DNA from: JBCCGI01 sp039029355
GTDB taxonomy: Bacteria; Planctomycetota; UBA1135; GCA-002686595
Direction of reading: 5' to 3'
Length of the DNA stretch: 16,200 nt
Assembly (NCBI GenBank): GCA_039029355.1
Contig: JBCCGI010000131.1
Location: 1-16,200 of the forward strand
Shown here: in pieces, positions 1 to 7,122 of the stretch
How the letters are laid out: every line of letters starts with the position of its first letter
Numbering within the stretch: position 1 is the first letter of the stretch
Translations under genes and position numbers: made by a program
The notes under the pieces: generated by a model
The model's database searches: none
Told to the model about the DNA's origin: nothing
What the model saw: the letters and a program-made list of their open reading frames with translations, nothing else

Positions 1-315
1 CTTCCTTTCCGGCATTACGGACTTGTAAGAGTTGGCATGAGTAGGTAGCACAAGGTTAGCTCTTCACTCTCGGCTGGCATGTTGACTTACAGGGCGGGTC
101 TTGGGCGTCGTCTTGGCGTTAGCATGCAGCTTCACTCGATCTCCTCGGGGTCTGGGACTGGTGGTTCAGCCCCCATGATCCCGGGGAGATTCGGGTGAAC
201 AACGTACTTGGACAGGACAGCTAGACCGCCTTCCCACACGGGTCTCAGCCGAGATCGGCGCCCCGCCAAGGTCGCTTCCGCGCCCTTCGGTCGTCGGACG
301 TGCTAGGCTGGGCCG
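1..315. other. Gene-free left edge with atypically low GC
   Basis: No ORF with coding character was found here; the antisense ORF covering part of it (166-831) is rich in Arg and Pro and overlaps real genes. Positions 1-60 have 29 G/C of 60 by hand count and 61-120 have 35 of 60, against about 80 percent in the CHAT gene. Short frames at the very edge stop at 26 and 48, so the tail of a gene to the left is possible but cannot be identified. No tRNA cloverleaf was recognised. TTGACT at 82-87 has no convincing -10 partner. Confidence 0.5.
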
Positions 316-558
316 ATGCCGCGCGCCGACGTCCCCCGACGCTGCGAGGAGTGCGACGACGTCACGCCGCACAACGAGACGTGGCTTGCCGCGCTGTCGC
401 GGCTGGTCTGCGACCACGAGCGCGGGTGGCTCTGCCAGCGCTGCGAATGGAAGCGAAGGCGTCCGCGCGCCGCGGTCTGGTTCGCGATGGGCTACGTGTG
501 GGAGCGGCGCTCCTCGACGGGCCGCCGCCGGAGCTCGCCGGGCCAGCGTCTCCACTAG
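316..558 (+). CDS. Small CxxC zinc-ribbon-like protein, 80 aa
   Basis: An 80-residue basic protein starting at ATG 316. Two CxxC knuckles are visible: CEEC (residues 10-13) and CQRC (40-43), with Cys32 and His34 between them. This spacing suits a single zinc-ribbon-like site. The C-terminal third is Arg-rich with Trp/Tyr residues, so nucleic-acid binding is possible but is inference. Third codon positions are nearly all G or C, which supports real coding. A -10-like TAGGCT lies at 304-309, only 6 nt before the ATG, and no Shine-Dalgarno sequence is seen, so a leaderless or near-leaderless transcript is conceivable. Its stop overlaps by 4 nt the stop of the convergent sigma-SUMF1 gene. I do not recognise the family. 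Confidence 0.6.
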   Translation: MPRADVPRRCEECDDVTPHNETWLAALSRLVCDHERGWLCQRCEWKRRRPRAAVWFAMGYVWERRSSTGRRRSSPGQRLH

Positions 559-3044
559 TCCGAGGACCACGTCGCGTCGATGCGGCCGGGTTCCAGCGCG
601 AGGCGCATGCGGAAACCGAAGCCCTTGCGGCGCTGCCCGCCCGGGACCTGAGGATGCAGGAACACCAGATCTGGCGCCTCGCGAGCCGGGGTGGCCTCGC
701 CCGCCGCGACACCGGCAGAGGGAGTCGCGGGCGACCACCGGATCGACCCTTCCTTCAAGCGGTCGTACAGTACGCCCTTCGAGGGGAACGCGGCCACCGC
801 AGCGCCCGAGGTGTCGAAGACGACGAAGCAATCCACCGCGGCGTCGAAGCCGGGGGCCTTCGCCCAGGTGGGGCTCGCCGCGCGCGGCTCGAGGGCGGGC
901 AGCTCGCCCGCCGCCCGGTAGGCCACGAGGTACGTGCCCGGGTCCAGCTCGGGCTCGCGCAGCGGTAGGCTCGTGTGCAGCAGGCCTAGGTGCGACGGCG
1001 AGGCGCGCGAGGCCTCCTTGAAGCCGCGCTCGTTGATGCCGTTGACGCGCTCGGCAGGGACGAAGAGGAGCGCGTCGTACGCGGTGATGACGGCATAGCC
1101 GGGGGGCCTCCTCGCGCGCGGCAAGGCGAGGTGCGGCGGCGGCTCCTGCGGCGACGCCTCGGAGGACCAGCGGTGCAGGACGAGCGCCTGCTCGGTGCGA
1201 TAGCCCGCTCCCGCGGGCAGCGCGCCGGACAGGGCCAGCTCAGCCACGACCTCCTCCACCAGGTCGCGCCCCGGCTGCACCGAAGCAGCGCAGCGGAAGC
1301 CAAGCGCCGAGGTCGACTGCGAGGGCGCCGTCGCGCGCCGGGTCGACACGCGCAGGGCCTGCCGGTCGTTCGAGAAGCCGCCGCCGACGGCGACGCGCAT
1401 CGCGGCGTCGAAGGGAGCCGCGAGCTCGAGCGCGCGCCCCTCGCCCACGCTCAGCTTCAGCGGCGTGTAGCCCGGGTACTTCACGAAGGGGCTGGAGGTC
1501 CACTCCCACACGTTGCCGGCCAGGTCGAAGAGCCCCTGCACGGCGCCGGCCGGGAACGAGCCGACGGGCCGGAGTCCGGCGTCGCCGCGCTCGCCCGAGG
1601 ACGCCTTCCCCGCATCCCACGCATCGCCCCAGGGCCAGGTGCGGTTGGTGTCGCGGCGTGCCGCGCGCTGGAACTCGTGCTCGGTCATCAGGCGCAGCCC
1701 GGCCCAGCGGGCGTAGGCCCGCGCCTCGTCGTAGGAGACGAACGTGACCGGGTGGTCGAGGATGTCCGCCGGCACCTCGACGGTCTTGCCCCTCCAGTTC
1801 CTGCCCCACCACGCGAGCGGGTCGAACGGCTCTCCCCGGACGAGGGGCTTGCCGGCCGCCGTCGCCTGTCGCTGGTCCAGCAGCTCCCGCTCGAGGTGGA
1901 GGCTCCGGCCCCGATCGATCTCCGCCGAGCCCCACACGTGCGGGGGGCGCGCGCCGGTCGCGGCGACGTAGGCGGCGTACTGCTCGTGCGTCACCTCGGT
2001 GACCATCAGGTGGAAGTCATCGACAGCGACCGTGTGCCGCGGCGTCTCCGCGATCAGGAAGTCGCCGAGCTGTCCGTCGAGCTCCCTCGCCTGCAGCAGC
2101 TCCTCCGGCGAGGTGCCGACCGAGGTGCGCCCGCCGCGGACGGGCACCGTGCCGGGCGGACCCGGCGGAGGGTCGAGCATCGCGGTCGGCGGGCCGGACG
2201 GGCCTGCGGCCGCCGCGGACCGAGCGGCCGCCCCGCCGCCGGTATCGGTGTGGGCCGCGACTCGCCCGTCGGCGTCTGCCGGCACGGCCGCGGCGGCAGG
2301 CGCGACCTCGCTCGTCGGCGTCGCTGGCGCCCCGGCCGGCGGGAGCGCGGCCACCGGCTCGTCGCGCTCGCCCGCACGGAAGCGCTCCCCTTCCATCGCG
2401 CCTCCACCGACGAGCAGTCCCCCGACCAACAGACCGGCGGCCGCCGTCTTCGCCGGGGCCGAGTGCAGCCAGCCGAGCGGCGCGTCGGGGCCGAGGAAGG
2501 CGCGCGGTCCTCCGAGCGCCAGCACGAAGTAGCCGCGCCAGCTCGCGCGGTCGCCGTAGCGCCGGTCGAGCTCCTCGCGCAGCCGCTGCCGCCCGCGCAG
2601 GAGGCGCGCCTGAACCGTCGCGACCTTTTCCCGCAGCCGCTCGGCGATCACCCGCGGCGGCAGGCCCTCGAAGTAGCGCAGCAGGAGCGTCGAGCGGTAC
2701 GGCTCGTTCAGCGCGAGCACTGCCCCCACCAGCTCGCGGTGCACCGCCGCGCGCTCGGCAACCTCGGCCGTCGCCGGCAACCGCTCGGGGAGCGCCGCGA
2801 GGATCTCCCGGCGCCGGCGACGGTCCTCCGCGCGCCCCATCTGTCGCGCCGCGTTGCGGGCGACCGCCGCCAGCCAGCCGCCGAGGTTGCCCCTTTCCGC
2901 CGGCGGGCGACGCAGGGCCGCGAGCCAGGCGTCCTGAACCACGTCGTCGGCCCGGGCCTCGTCGGCGACGAGGGTGCGGGCTAGGGCCCGCAGGGCAGCC
3001 TGATGTCGGAGGAGCTCCTCGGCGGTCTCGGTGTTCATGCCCAT
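555..3044 (-). CDS. ECF sigma factor fused through a membrane segment to a SUMF1-type domain, 829 aa
   Basis: Residues 15-160 are an ECF sigma factor. Region 2 includes DDVVQDAWLAAL (33-44) and region 4 includes LLLRYFEGLP (120-129) and LLRGRQRLREELD (148-160). A hydrophobic stretch at about 198-217 follows Lys199, then a Pro/Ala/Gly-rich linker to about 300. Residues 305-590 form a SUMF1/FGE-sulfatase fold: EVTHEQYAAYV (350-360), VSYDEARAYARWAGLRLMTE (436-455), LFDLAGNVWEWTSS (505-518) and GFRCA (582-586). The only cysteines in the SUMF1/C-terminal half are at 585 and 739, so the Cys pair used by true formylglycine-generating enzymes is missing; a binding or structural role is likelier. Residues 591-829 are unrecognised. 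The likely topology is sigma inside, SUMF1 outside, with possible proteolytic release of sigma (inference). ATG 3042-3044 or 3036-3038 is the start; the open frame further upstream (to 4034) is antisense to another sigma gene. Confidence 0.9.
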   Translation of the reverse strand: MGMNTETAEELLRHQAALRALARTLVADEARADDVVQDAWLAALRRPPAERGNLGGWLAAVARNAARQMGRAEDRRRRREILAALPERLPATAEVAERAAVHRELVGAVLALNEPYRSTLLLRYFEGLPPRVIAERLREKVATVQARLLRGRQRLREELDRRYGDRASWRGYFVLALGGPRAFLGPDAPLGWLHSAPAKTAAAGLLVGGLLVGGGAMEGERFRAGERDEPVAALPPAGAPATPTSEVAPAAAAVPADADGRVAAHTDTGGGAAARSAAAAGPSGPPTAMLDPPPGPPGTVPVRGGRTSVGTSPEELLQARELDGQLGDFLIAETPRHTVAVDDFHLMVTEVTHEQYAAYVAATGARPPHVWGSAEIDRGRSLHLERELLDQRQATAAGKPLVRGEPFDPLAWWGRNWRGKTVEVPADILDHPVTFVSYDEARAYARWAGLRLMTEHEFQRAARRDTNRTWPWGDAWDAGKASSGERGDAGLRPVGSFPAGAVQGLFDLAGNVWEWTSSPFVKYPGYTPLKLSVGEGRALELAAPFDAAMRVAVGGGFSNDRQALRVSTRRATAPSQSTSALGFRCAASVQPGRDLVEEVVAELALSGALPAGAGYRTEQALVLHRWSSEASPQEPPPHLALPRARRPPGYAVITAYDALLFVPAERVNGINERGFKEASRASPSHLGLLHTSLPLREPELDPGTYLVAYRAAGELPALEPRAASPTWAKAPGFDAAVDCFVVFDTSGAAVAAFPSKGVLYDRLKEGSIRWSPATPSAGVAAGEATPAREAPDLVFLHPQVPGGQRRKGFGFRMRLALEPGRIDATWSSD

Positions 3045-3224
3045 GGAGTGACGCCGCGCCCCGATCCTCGACCGGAAATCCCGGAATCCGCGGCCGACCC
3101 GCGGCGAGCCGCCACGCAGGCCGTACCCGCGTCGACGGGTGAAGTCACTCCGCTCGGCGCCCGAGCGCCGGCCGCTCCCCACGCCTTCGCGGGCAGCCGG
3201 ACTCCGTTTACGATTGCTCATTGC
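3045..3224. promoter_or_regulatory. Divergent intergenic region between two ECF sigma genes
   Basis: This 180-bp gap must hold promoters for both the sigma-SUMF1 gene (-) and the sigma/anti-sigma/CHAT operon (+). A -10-like TACGAT lies at 3209-3214, 10 nt before ATG 3225, and no Shine-Dalgarno sequence is visible, so the + transcript could be nearly leaderless. The matching -35 position (about 3186-3191, TTCGCG) is a poor sigma70 match. A tandem imperfect 9-mer, CCGGAAATC/CCGGAATCC, spans 3072-3089 and could be an operator or alternative-sigma element. All these calls are by eye. Confidence 0.35.
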
Positions 3225-3824
3225 ATGGGCACAGCCAGGCCGACGTCGGAGCGCGGGCGGGACGACCGGTGGGTCGTCGAGCGCGCGCTTGGCGGCGACG
3301 CCGCGTCGATCCGGAGCCTGGTCGCGCGGCTGGAGTGCGTCCCGCGCATCGTCGCGGCCCGCAACCGCAAGCTCGGGCAACCGCTCCAGAACTCGGACCT
3401 CGAGGACGTCGTGCAGGAGGTCCTCACCCGCCTCTGGCACAAGCTGCCGAGCTACGACGGGCGCGCGGCGCTCGAGACCTGGGCCTACTCGTTCTGCGTC
3501 TTCGAGCTGATGAAGAAGCTGCGCTCGCGCCGGCGCAGTCGTCTGGTGAGCGAGTCCGAGCCGCGCGAGGAGCCGCCCCCCGAGCCTGCGCGCGACGAGC
3601 TCGCCGATCGGGAGGAGGTCCTGCGCGGGCTGGAGGCGCTCGACCCGGACACCGCCGCCATCGTGCGCCTGAAGCACTTCGAGGAGCTGACCTTCGACGA
3701 GGTCGCACAGCGGCTTGCAATCCCGGCCAACACCGCAAAGACCCGCTACTATCGAGGTCTGCGGAAACTCCGGGCCCTGTTCGAGGAGATCACTGAGGAC
3801 GCCGGAGAGGAGCCTTCCCCGTGA
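3225..3824 (+). CDS. ECF-family RNA polymerase sigma factor, 199 aa
   Basis: A stand-alone ECF sigma factor of usual length. Region 2 covers about residues 22-101, with the core DLEDVVQEVLTRLW (58-71) and LETWAYSF (83-90). Region 4 covers about 133-186, with LEALDPDTAAIVRLKHFEEL (136-155) and the helix-turn-helix PANTAKTRYYRGLRKLR (167-183). An acidic and Pro-rich linker (108-128) joins them. ATG 3225 is chosen because the sigma fold begins right after it; extension to ATG 3003 would run through the divergent promoter region and into the antisense of the other sigma gene. The stop TGA (3822-3824) overlaps the GTG of the next gene (3821) as GTGA, indicating translational coupling to its putative anti-sigma factor. 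It probably directs transcription of its own operon and perhaps the divergent gene (inference). Confidence 0.92.
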   Translation: MGTARPTSERGRDDRWVVERALGGDAASIRSLVARLECVPRIVAARNRKLGQPLQNSDLEDVVQEVLTRLWHKLPSYDGRAALETWAYSFCVFELMKKLRSRRRSRLVSESEPREEPPPEPARDELADREEVLRGLEALDPDTAAIVRLKHFEELTFDEVAQRLAIPANTAKTRYYRGLRKLRALFEEITEDAGEEPSP

Positions 3825-4528
3825 CCGCCGACCACCCACGCCAACACGACGCGCGCCTCGAAGAGCTGCTGGGCGAGGTCGACCCTCAGCAGGCCTTCGC
3901 GGCGAGCGAGCTGGCCTCGTGTCCGGTCTGCCGCCGCGAGCTCGACGAGTTGCTCGAGTTGAGCGCGCGCCTCGAAGCCTCGGGCGGCGACCTGCGCCGC
4001 ACCCTGCGCGAGGCGGACCTCGAGGACTCCGCACCGGGCGCGCACCTGGTGGAGGAGCTGGTCGGCGGGCCGCTCGAGGAGCGCCGGCTGCGCGCCCAGC
4101 AGGCGCGCTGGTCGCGACGCCTGGGCGCGTTGGCCGCGGCGCTGGCCGGCGCGGCGGCGCTCGCGCTCGGGCTGTGGTTGCTCCAACCCGACGACGCCGC
4201 CGAGGGTCCCGGCGACGCGGACCCCGGCCCGATGCTGGGCGCAGGCGTGCTCGCGCAGCTGGCCGCCCCGCTGGGCGAGGTCGCGGCGTTCACGCGCTTT
4301 GAGTGGCGCGGCGCCCGCGCGCCGCGCGGCTGGTACGAGCTCCTGGTCTACGGAGCGGACGGACAGCCCGTGCTGGTCCGGCGCGACGTGGCGGGCCTCA
4401 GCGTCGAGCCGACCGAAGACGAGCTGGCGCGCCTTCCCGGACGCATCCGCTGGGAGGTGCAGGCCTTCGACGCCTCGGGCCGGCGCGTCGCGCGGCTGGA
4501 GGGAGAGGCGTGGCGGCCGGGCTTCTGA
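3821..4528 (+). CDS. Single-pass membrane protein, putative anti-sigma factor, 235 aa
   Basis: The GTG start overlaps the upstream sigma stop, and GAGGAG at about 3807-3812 gives a ribosome site at suitable spacing. The N-terminal cytoplasmic part (1-100) is helical and charged and contains SCPVCRREL (33-41), a CxxC resembling the zinc-binding anti-sigma (zf-HC2-like) signature without an obvious upstream zinc-site His. One transmembrane helix spans about 102-121 after WSRR. The rest (122-235) is probably extracytoplasmic and beta-rich, with WYELLVYGADGQPVLVRRDV at 171-190. Gene order (sigma, then membrane CxxC protein) is the classic anti-sigma arrangement, and it likely holds the sigma factor at the membrane until a signal arrives. 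Function is inferred from context and topology, since the N-terminal domain is divergent. Confidence 0.75.
   Translation: MTADHPRQHDARLEELLGEVDPQQAFAASELASCPVCRRELDELLELSARLEASGGDLRRTLREADLEDSAPGAHLVEELVGGPLEERRLRAQQARWSRRLGALAAALAGAAALALGLWLLQPDDAAEGPGDADPGPMLGAGVLAQLAAPLGEVAAFTRFEWRGARAPRGWYELLVYGADGQPVLVRRDVAGLSVEPTEDELARLPGRIRWEVQAFDASGRRVARLEGEAWRPGF
4498..4508 (+). promoter_or_regulatory. Ribosome binding site deciding the CHAT gene start
   Basis: A purine-rich GGAGGGAGAG run lies just before GTG 4510, with GGAGG about 7 nt from the start codon. It supports GTG 4510 over the in-frame ATG 4303 and sits inside the end of the putative anti-sigma gene, so translation of the two is likely coupled. 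Confidence 0.65.
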
Positions 4529-7116
4529 TCGCGCTCGGCGTCCTCCTCGCCCCGCCACAGCAGGAGTCGGTGCGCGACCTGGCGCTGCGCTTTCGCGCCG
4601 CCCAGGAGGCCTTCGATGAAGCGGACGACGAGAGCGAGCGCTCCGCGGCGCTCGGACGCCTGGCCGAGTTCGAGCCGGGCCTGCGCGATCGGCTGCGGAA
4701 CGGTCCGGCCAACGAGCGCTCGTACATCGAGCTCTACCTCTCCCAGACCCTGGTGCGGCTCGCCGCCTTCGACGAGACCGCGACCGACGCCGAGTGCCTG
4801 ACGCGCTTCCACGAGGCACGCGAGCACGCGCGCGCCTACGGCAAGGAGCGCACGATCGCCCGTGTTCGCGTCATGCTCGCCCACTACCACATCGCCCGCG
4901 GCCGCCCGCGGGAGGCGCGCGACGAGCTGCTGACCTCGCTCGTGGAGGAGCCCAGCGACCACGACATGCGGCCGTCGGTGCTGCTGGCCCTCGGCGAGGC
5001 GCAGCGACAGCTCGGGGCCTACGCGGACGCCCTCGCGCAGCTCGAAGCCTGCCGCGCGCTGCTGCCCCGGGACCAGCCCTGGGCGGCGGCCACGCACGCC
5101 CACGCGTCGGGACGCACGGGACAGGTCTATCTGGAGCTCGGGCTGGCCGACGTGGCCGAGCCGTGGGTCGAGGAACTCGAGCGCCTCGCGGACTCCGACG
5201 CCGCCGCGAACAAGGACCAGGTCGCCGCGCGGATCCTGCGCGCCAACCTCGAGCTGATCCGCGAGCGGCTTCCGCTCCTGATCGAATCGCTGCCGCGCCA
5301 GCTCGCCGACGAGGAGCTCTTCCCGCCGCGGTCGAGCGCGCGCGGCGTGCTGCTCGGCGCCCTCGGTGAGGCGCTCGTGCGCATCGAACGGCGCGGCGCT
5401 CCGGCCGGCGAGCGACCGGGTGAGGTGCTCGCCGAGGCGCTCGCCTGCGATCTGCCCGAGCGCGACCGCGTGCTGGTTCGCTGGCGCCTGGCCCAGTGGC
5501 ACCTCGACCACGGCCGCACCGCCGCGGCCGAGGAGAACCTGATCCGGGCGCGCGAGTTGCTCGCGGCACCGACGCCCGAGGAGCGCGGCGGACCGCTGCA
5601 GGAGGAGCTCGTGCTCGCCGAGGCCGAGGCGCGCCTCGCCCTCGCCCGCGGCGACGACCGCGAGGAGCTTGTGCGCGCCCGCGACCGGCTCCTCGACGCC
5701 GAGCTGCGGCGACGCTCGGCGTGGGAAGCCCTGCCCCCGCGCGCAGGCGGGATCGGCCGCCTACAGCACCCGACGCGTCGCGAGCGCCTGTGCACGCTGA
5801 CGAGCCTCACGCTGGCAGTCGCCGAGGGCGAGGCCGCCGCGGACGAGGTCGCTTCGCTCTGGGGCGGCTTCCCCGGCTCGGGCTCGCTGTCGCGCGCGCT
5901 CGACGCCGAACCGGCCACGCTCGCGCTGCTACGCCGCGGTCTCGTCGCGGAAGGCGGTGCGCTACTCGCGATCCAGCCCGGGCCGGTGCTCTCCTATCTG
6001 CTCGCGGTCGACGCGAACGACGCCTTCGTGCTCGAGCTCGCGGGCGAGGCCGTCTTGGCCGAGCTGGTCGAGGCGGCGCGCGGCGGAGGCTCGGCGCTCG
6101 CGCGGCTCGCGGCCGAGCTGCTGCCCCAGGAGCTGGCCTCCTGGCTGGCGGAGCGCGACGAGCTGACCTTCGTCGGCGCGGAGCTCGTCGGCGATCCGCC
6201 GCTGGCGCTCCTGCCGCTGGCGGGCGGGGGCACGCTCGGCAGCCGGCTCGCGCTCGCCCGGCTGCCGTCGCTCTCGCTCGGGCCGGCGCTCCTCCGCCGC
6301 GAGGCGGAGCGCTCCGGGAGCGCTCCCCGCTACGACCTGGTCCTCGCCGCGAACCCAACGCCGCACGCCGAAGTGCAGGAGCGCTTCCCGTCGGCGCGCC
6401 GCCTTCCGTTCGGAGAGCGGGAGCGCGCTGAGCTGGTGCGCCCGCTGGACCCGGGACGGCTGCTGTTGCTCGAGGGAGACGCCGCGACCCCGGACGCGCT
6501 CGCGGACGCGATGCCGGCGGCGCACGCGGCACAGCTCCTGGTGCACGGGGTCCGCGACGAGACGCGCGAGCGCCCGGCGACGCTGGTGCTCAGCCCCCAA
6601 GGCGACGACGCAGGCCTGCTCGACGCCACCCGGATCGAGGCCTGGAGCGGCGCTCCCGCGCTCGTGATCCTCACCGCCTGCGGCACCGCGGAGGGCCCGC
6701 TGCGCCTCGGCGACGAGGCCCAGGGACACCTCGGTGGCGCGTGGCTGCGCGCGGGAGCGCGGTGCGTGCTGCTCGCCGACCGCGAGCTGTCGCTCCACGC
6801 GGCGACCGAGCTGTCGCACCGCCTGCTGCGGCGCCTGTTCCAGCACGGCGACTCGCCGGCCGAGGCGCTGCGCGCGGTGCGCGCGGACTGGGCGCTCGAC
6901 GGGCGCGATCAGGCGGAGCTGGCGGGGCTGCGACTCCTGGGATTGGGGCACGTGCCGCTGGTAGAGCCGCGCGCGATGCCGGCGGCATCGGGCTTGGCCG
7001 AGGGGCGCGCGTCGCGACGCGACGCGCCGTGGGCGGCGGTGGCACTCGCCGTCGCGGCCACGATCGCCGCCGCCGGCGCGCTCGTACTCGCCCGACGTGC
7101 TCGCGATGCGGACTGA
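4510..7116 (+). CDS. CHAT-domain caspase-like protease with TPR-like repeats, 868 aa
   Basis: Residues 1-18 are a signal-like hydrophobic N-terminus beginning VAAGLLIALGVLLAPP. Residues about 60-450 are Ala/Leu/Glu-rich helical hairpins in the style of TPRs, for example MLAHYHIARGRPREARDELL at about 122-141. The CHAT domain covers about 545-800. The catalytic dyad is visible as His679 in LLVHGV and Cys724 in VILTACGTAEG, 45 residues apart, both in the expected contexts for clan CD (caspase-like) peptidases. A hydrophobic helix near the C-terminus (about 841-861, followed by ARRARDAD) looks like a membrane anchor. The GTG start overlaps the putative anti-sigma gene by 19 nt. An envelope-located protease activated through TPR contacts is suggested; the substrate is unknown, and the anti-sigma factor or the sigma-SUMF1 protein are candidates (inference). 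The very high GC matches its operon partners. Confidence 0.9.
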   Translation: MAAGLLIALGVLLAPPQQESVRDLALRFRAAQEAFDEADDESERSAALGRLAEFEPGLRDRLRNGPANERSYIELYLSQTLVRLAAFDETATDAECLTRFHEAREHARAYGKERTIARVRVMLAHYHIARGRPREARDELLTSLVEEPSDHDMRPSVLLALGEAQRQLGAYADALAQLEACRALLPRDQPWAAATHAHASGRTGQVYLELGLADVAEPWVEELERLADSDAAANKDQVAARILRANLELIRERLPLLIESLPRQLADEELFPPRSSARGVLLGALGEALVRIERRGAPAGERPGEVLAEALACDLPERDRVLVRWRLAQWHLDHGRTAAAEENLIRARELLAAPTPEERGGPLQEELVLAEAEARLALARGDDREELVRARDRLLDAELRRRSAWEALPPRAGGIGRLQHPTRRERLCTLTSLTLAVAEGEAAADEVASLWGGFPGSGSLSRALDAEPATLALLRRGLVAEGGALLAIQPGPVLSYLLAVDANDAFVLELAGEAVLAELVEAARGGGSALARLAAELLPQELASWLAERDELTFVGAELVGDPPLALLPLAGGGTLGSRLALARLPSLSLGPALLRREAERSGSAPRYDLVLAANPTPHAEVQERFPSARRLPFGERERAELVRPLDPGRLLLLEGDAATPDALADAMPAAHAAQLLVHGVRDETRERPATLVLSPQGDDAGLLDATRIEAWSGAPALVILTACGTAEGPLRLGDEAQGHLGGAWLRAGARCVLLADRELSLHAATELSHRLLRRLFQHGDSPAEALRAVRADWALDGRDQAELAGLRLLGLGHVPLVEPRAMPAASGLAEGRASRRDAPWAAVALAVAATIAAAGALVLARRARDAD
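6306..6326. repeat. Tandem palindrome pair inside the CHAT gene
   Basis: The 10-bp palindrome GGAGCGCTCC occurs twice, at 6306-6315 and 6317-6326, separated by one base. It lies in codons for the segment REAERSGSAPR between conserved parts of the CHAT domain. It may be chance in this GC-rich coding sequence or a short duplicated unit. Confidence 0.5.
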
Positions 7117-7122
7117 CGCGAG

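Noticed and set aside
82..110. Promoter with TTGACT at 82-87
   Set aside because: No -10-like hexamer at 16-18 nt and no gene begins nearby.
166..831. 221-aa minus-strand frame near the left edge
   Set aside because: Arg/Pro-rich shadow that overlaps the zinc-ribbon-like gene and the end of the sigma-SUMF1 gene.
860..2170. Active formylglycine-generating enzyme
   Set aside because: The fold is SUMF1-like but the required cysteine pair is absent, so sulfatase activation is not supported.
990..2984. Long open frame (664 aa) on the plus strand opposite the sigma-SUMF1 gene
   Set aside because: Arg/Ala/Gly-rich composition with no domain; the opposite strand has clear sigma and SUMF1 motifs. 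It results from high GC.
3045..3151. 8-bp inverted pair GGAGTGAC (3045-3052) and GTCACTCC (3144-3151) in the divergent region
   Set aside because: An 8-mer match in 180 bp searched in both orientations is fairly likely by chance, and one copy abuts the start codon.
3003..3224. Upstream start for the plus-strand sigma gene
   Set aside because: It would translate the divergent promoter region and overlap the other sigma gene; the ECF fold starts after ATG 3225.
3045..4034. 330-residue N-terminal extension of the sigma-SUMF1 frame
   Set aside because: It runs antisense to the second sigma and putative anti-sigma genes; the sigma fold starts right after ATG 3042-3044.
4303..4509. Upstream start for the CHAT gene at ATG 4303
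   Set aside because: The extension is Arg/Gly-rich and out of frame with the putative anti-sigma gene it covers, while GTG 4510 has a good ribosome site followed by a signal-like segment.
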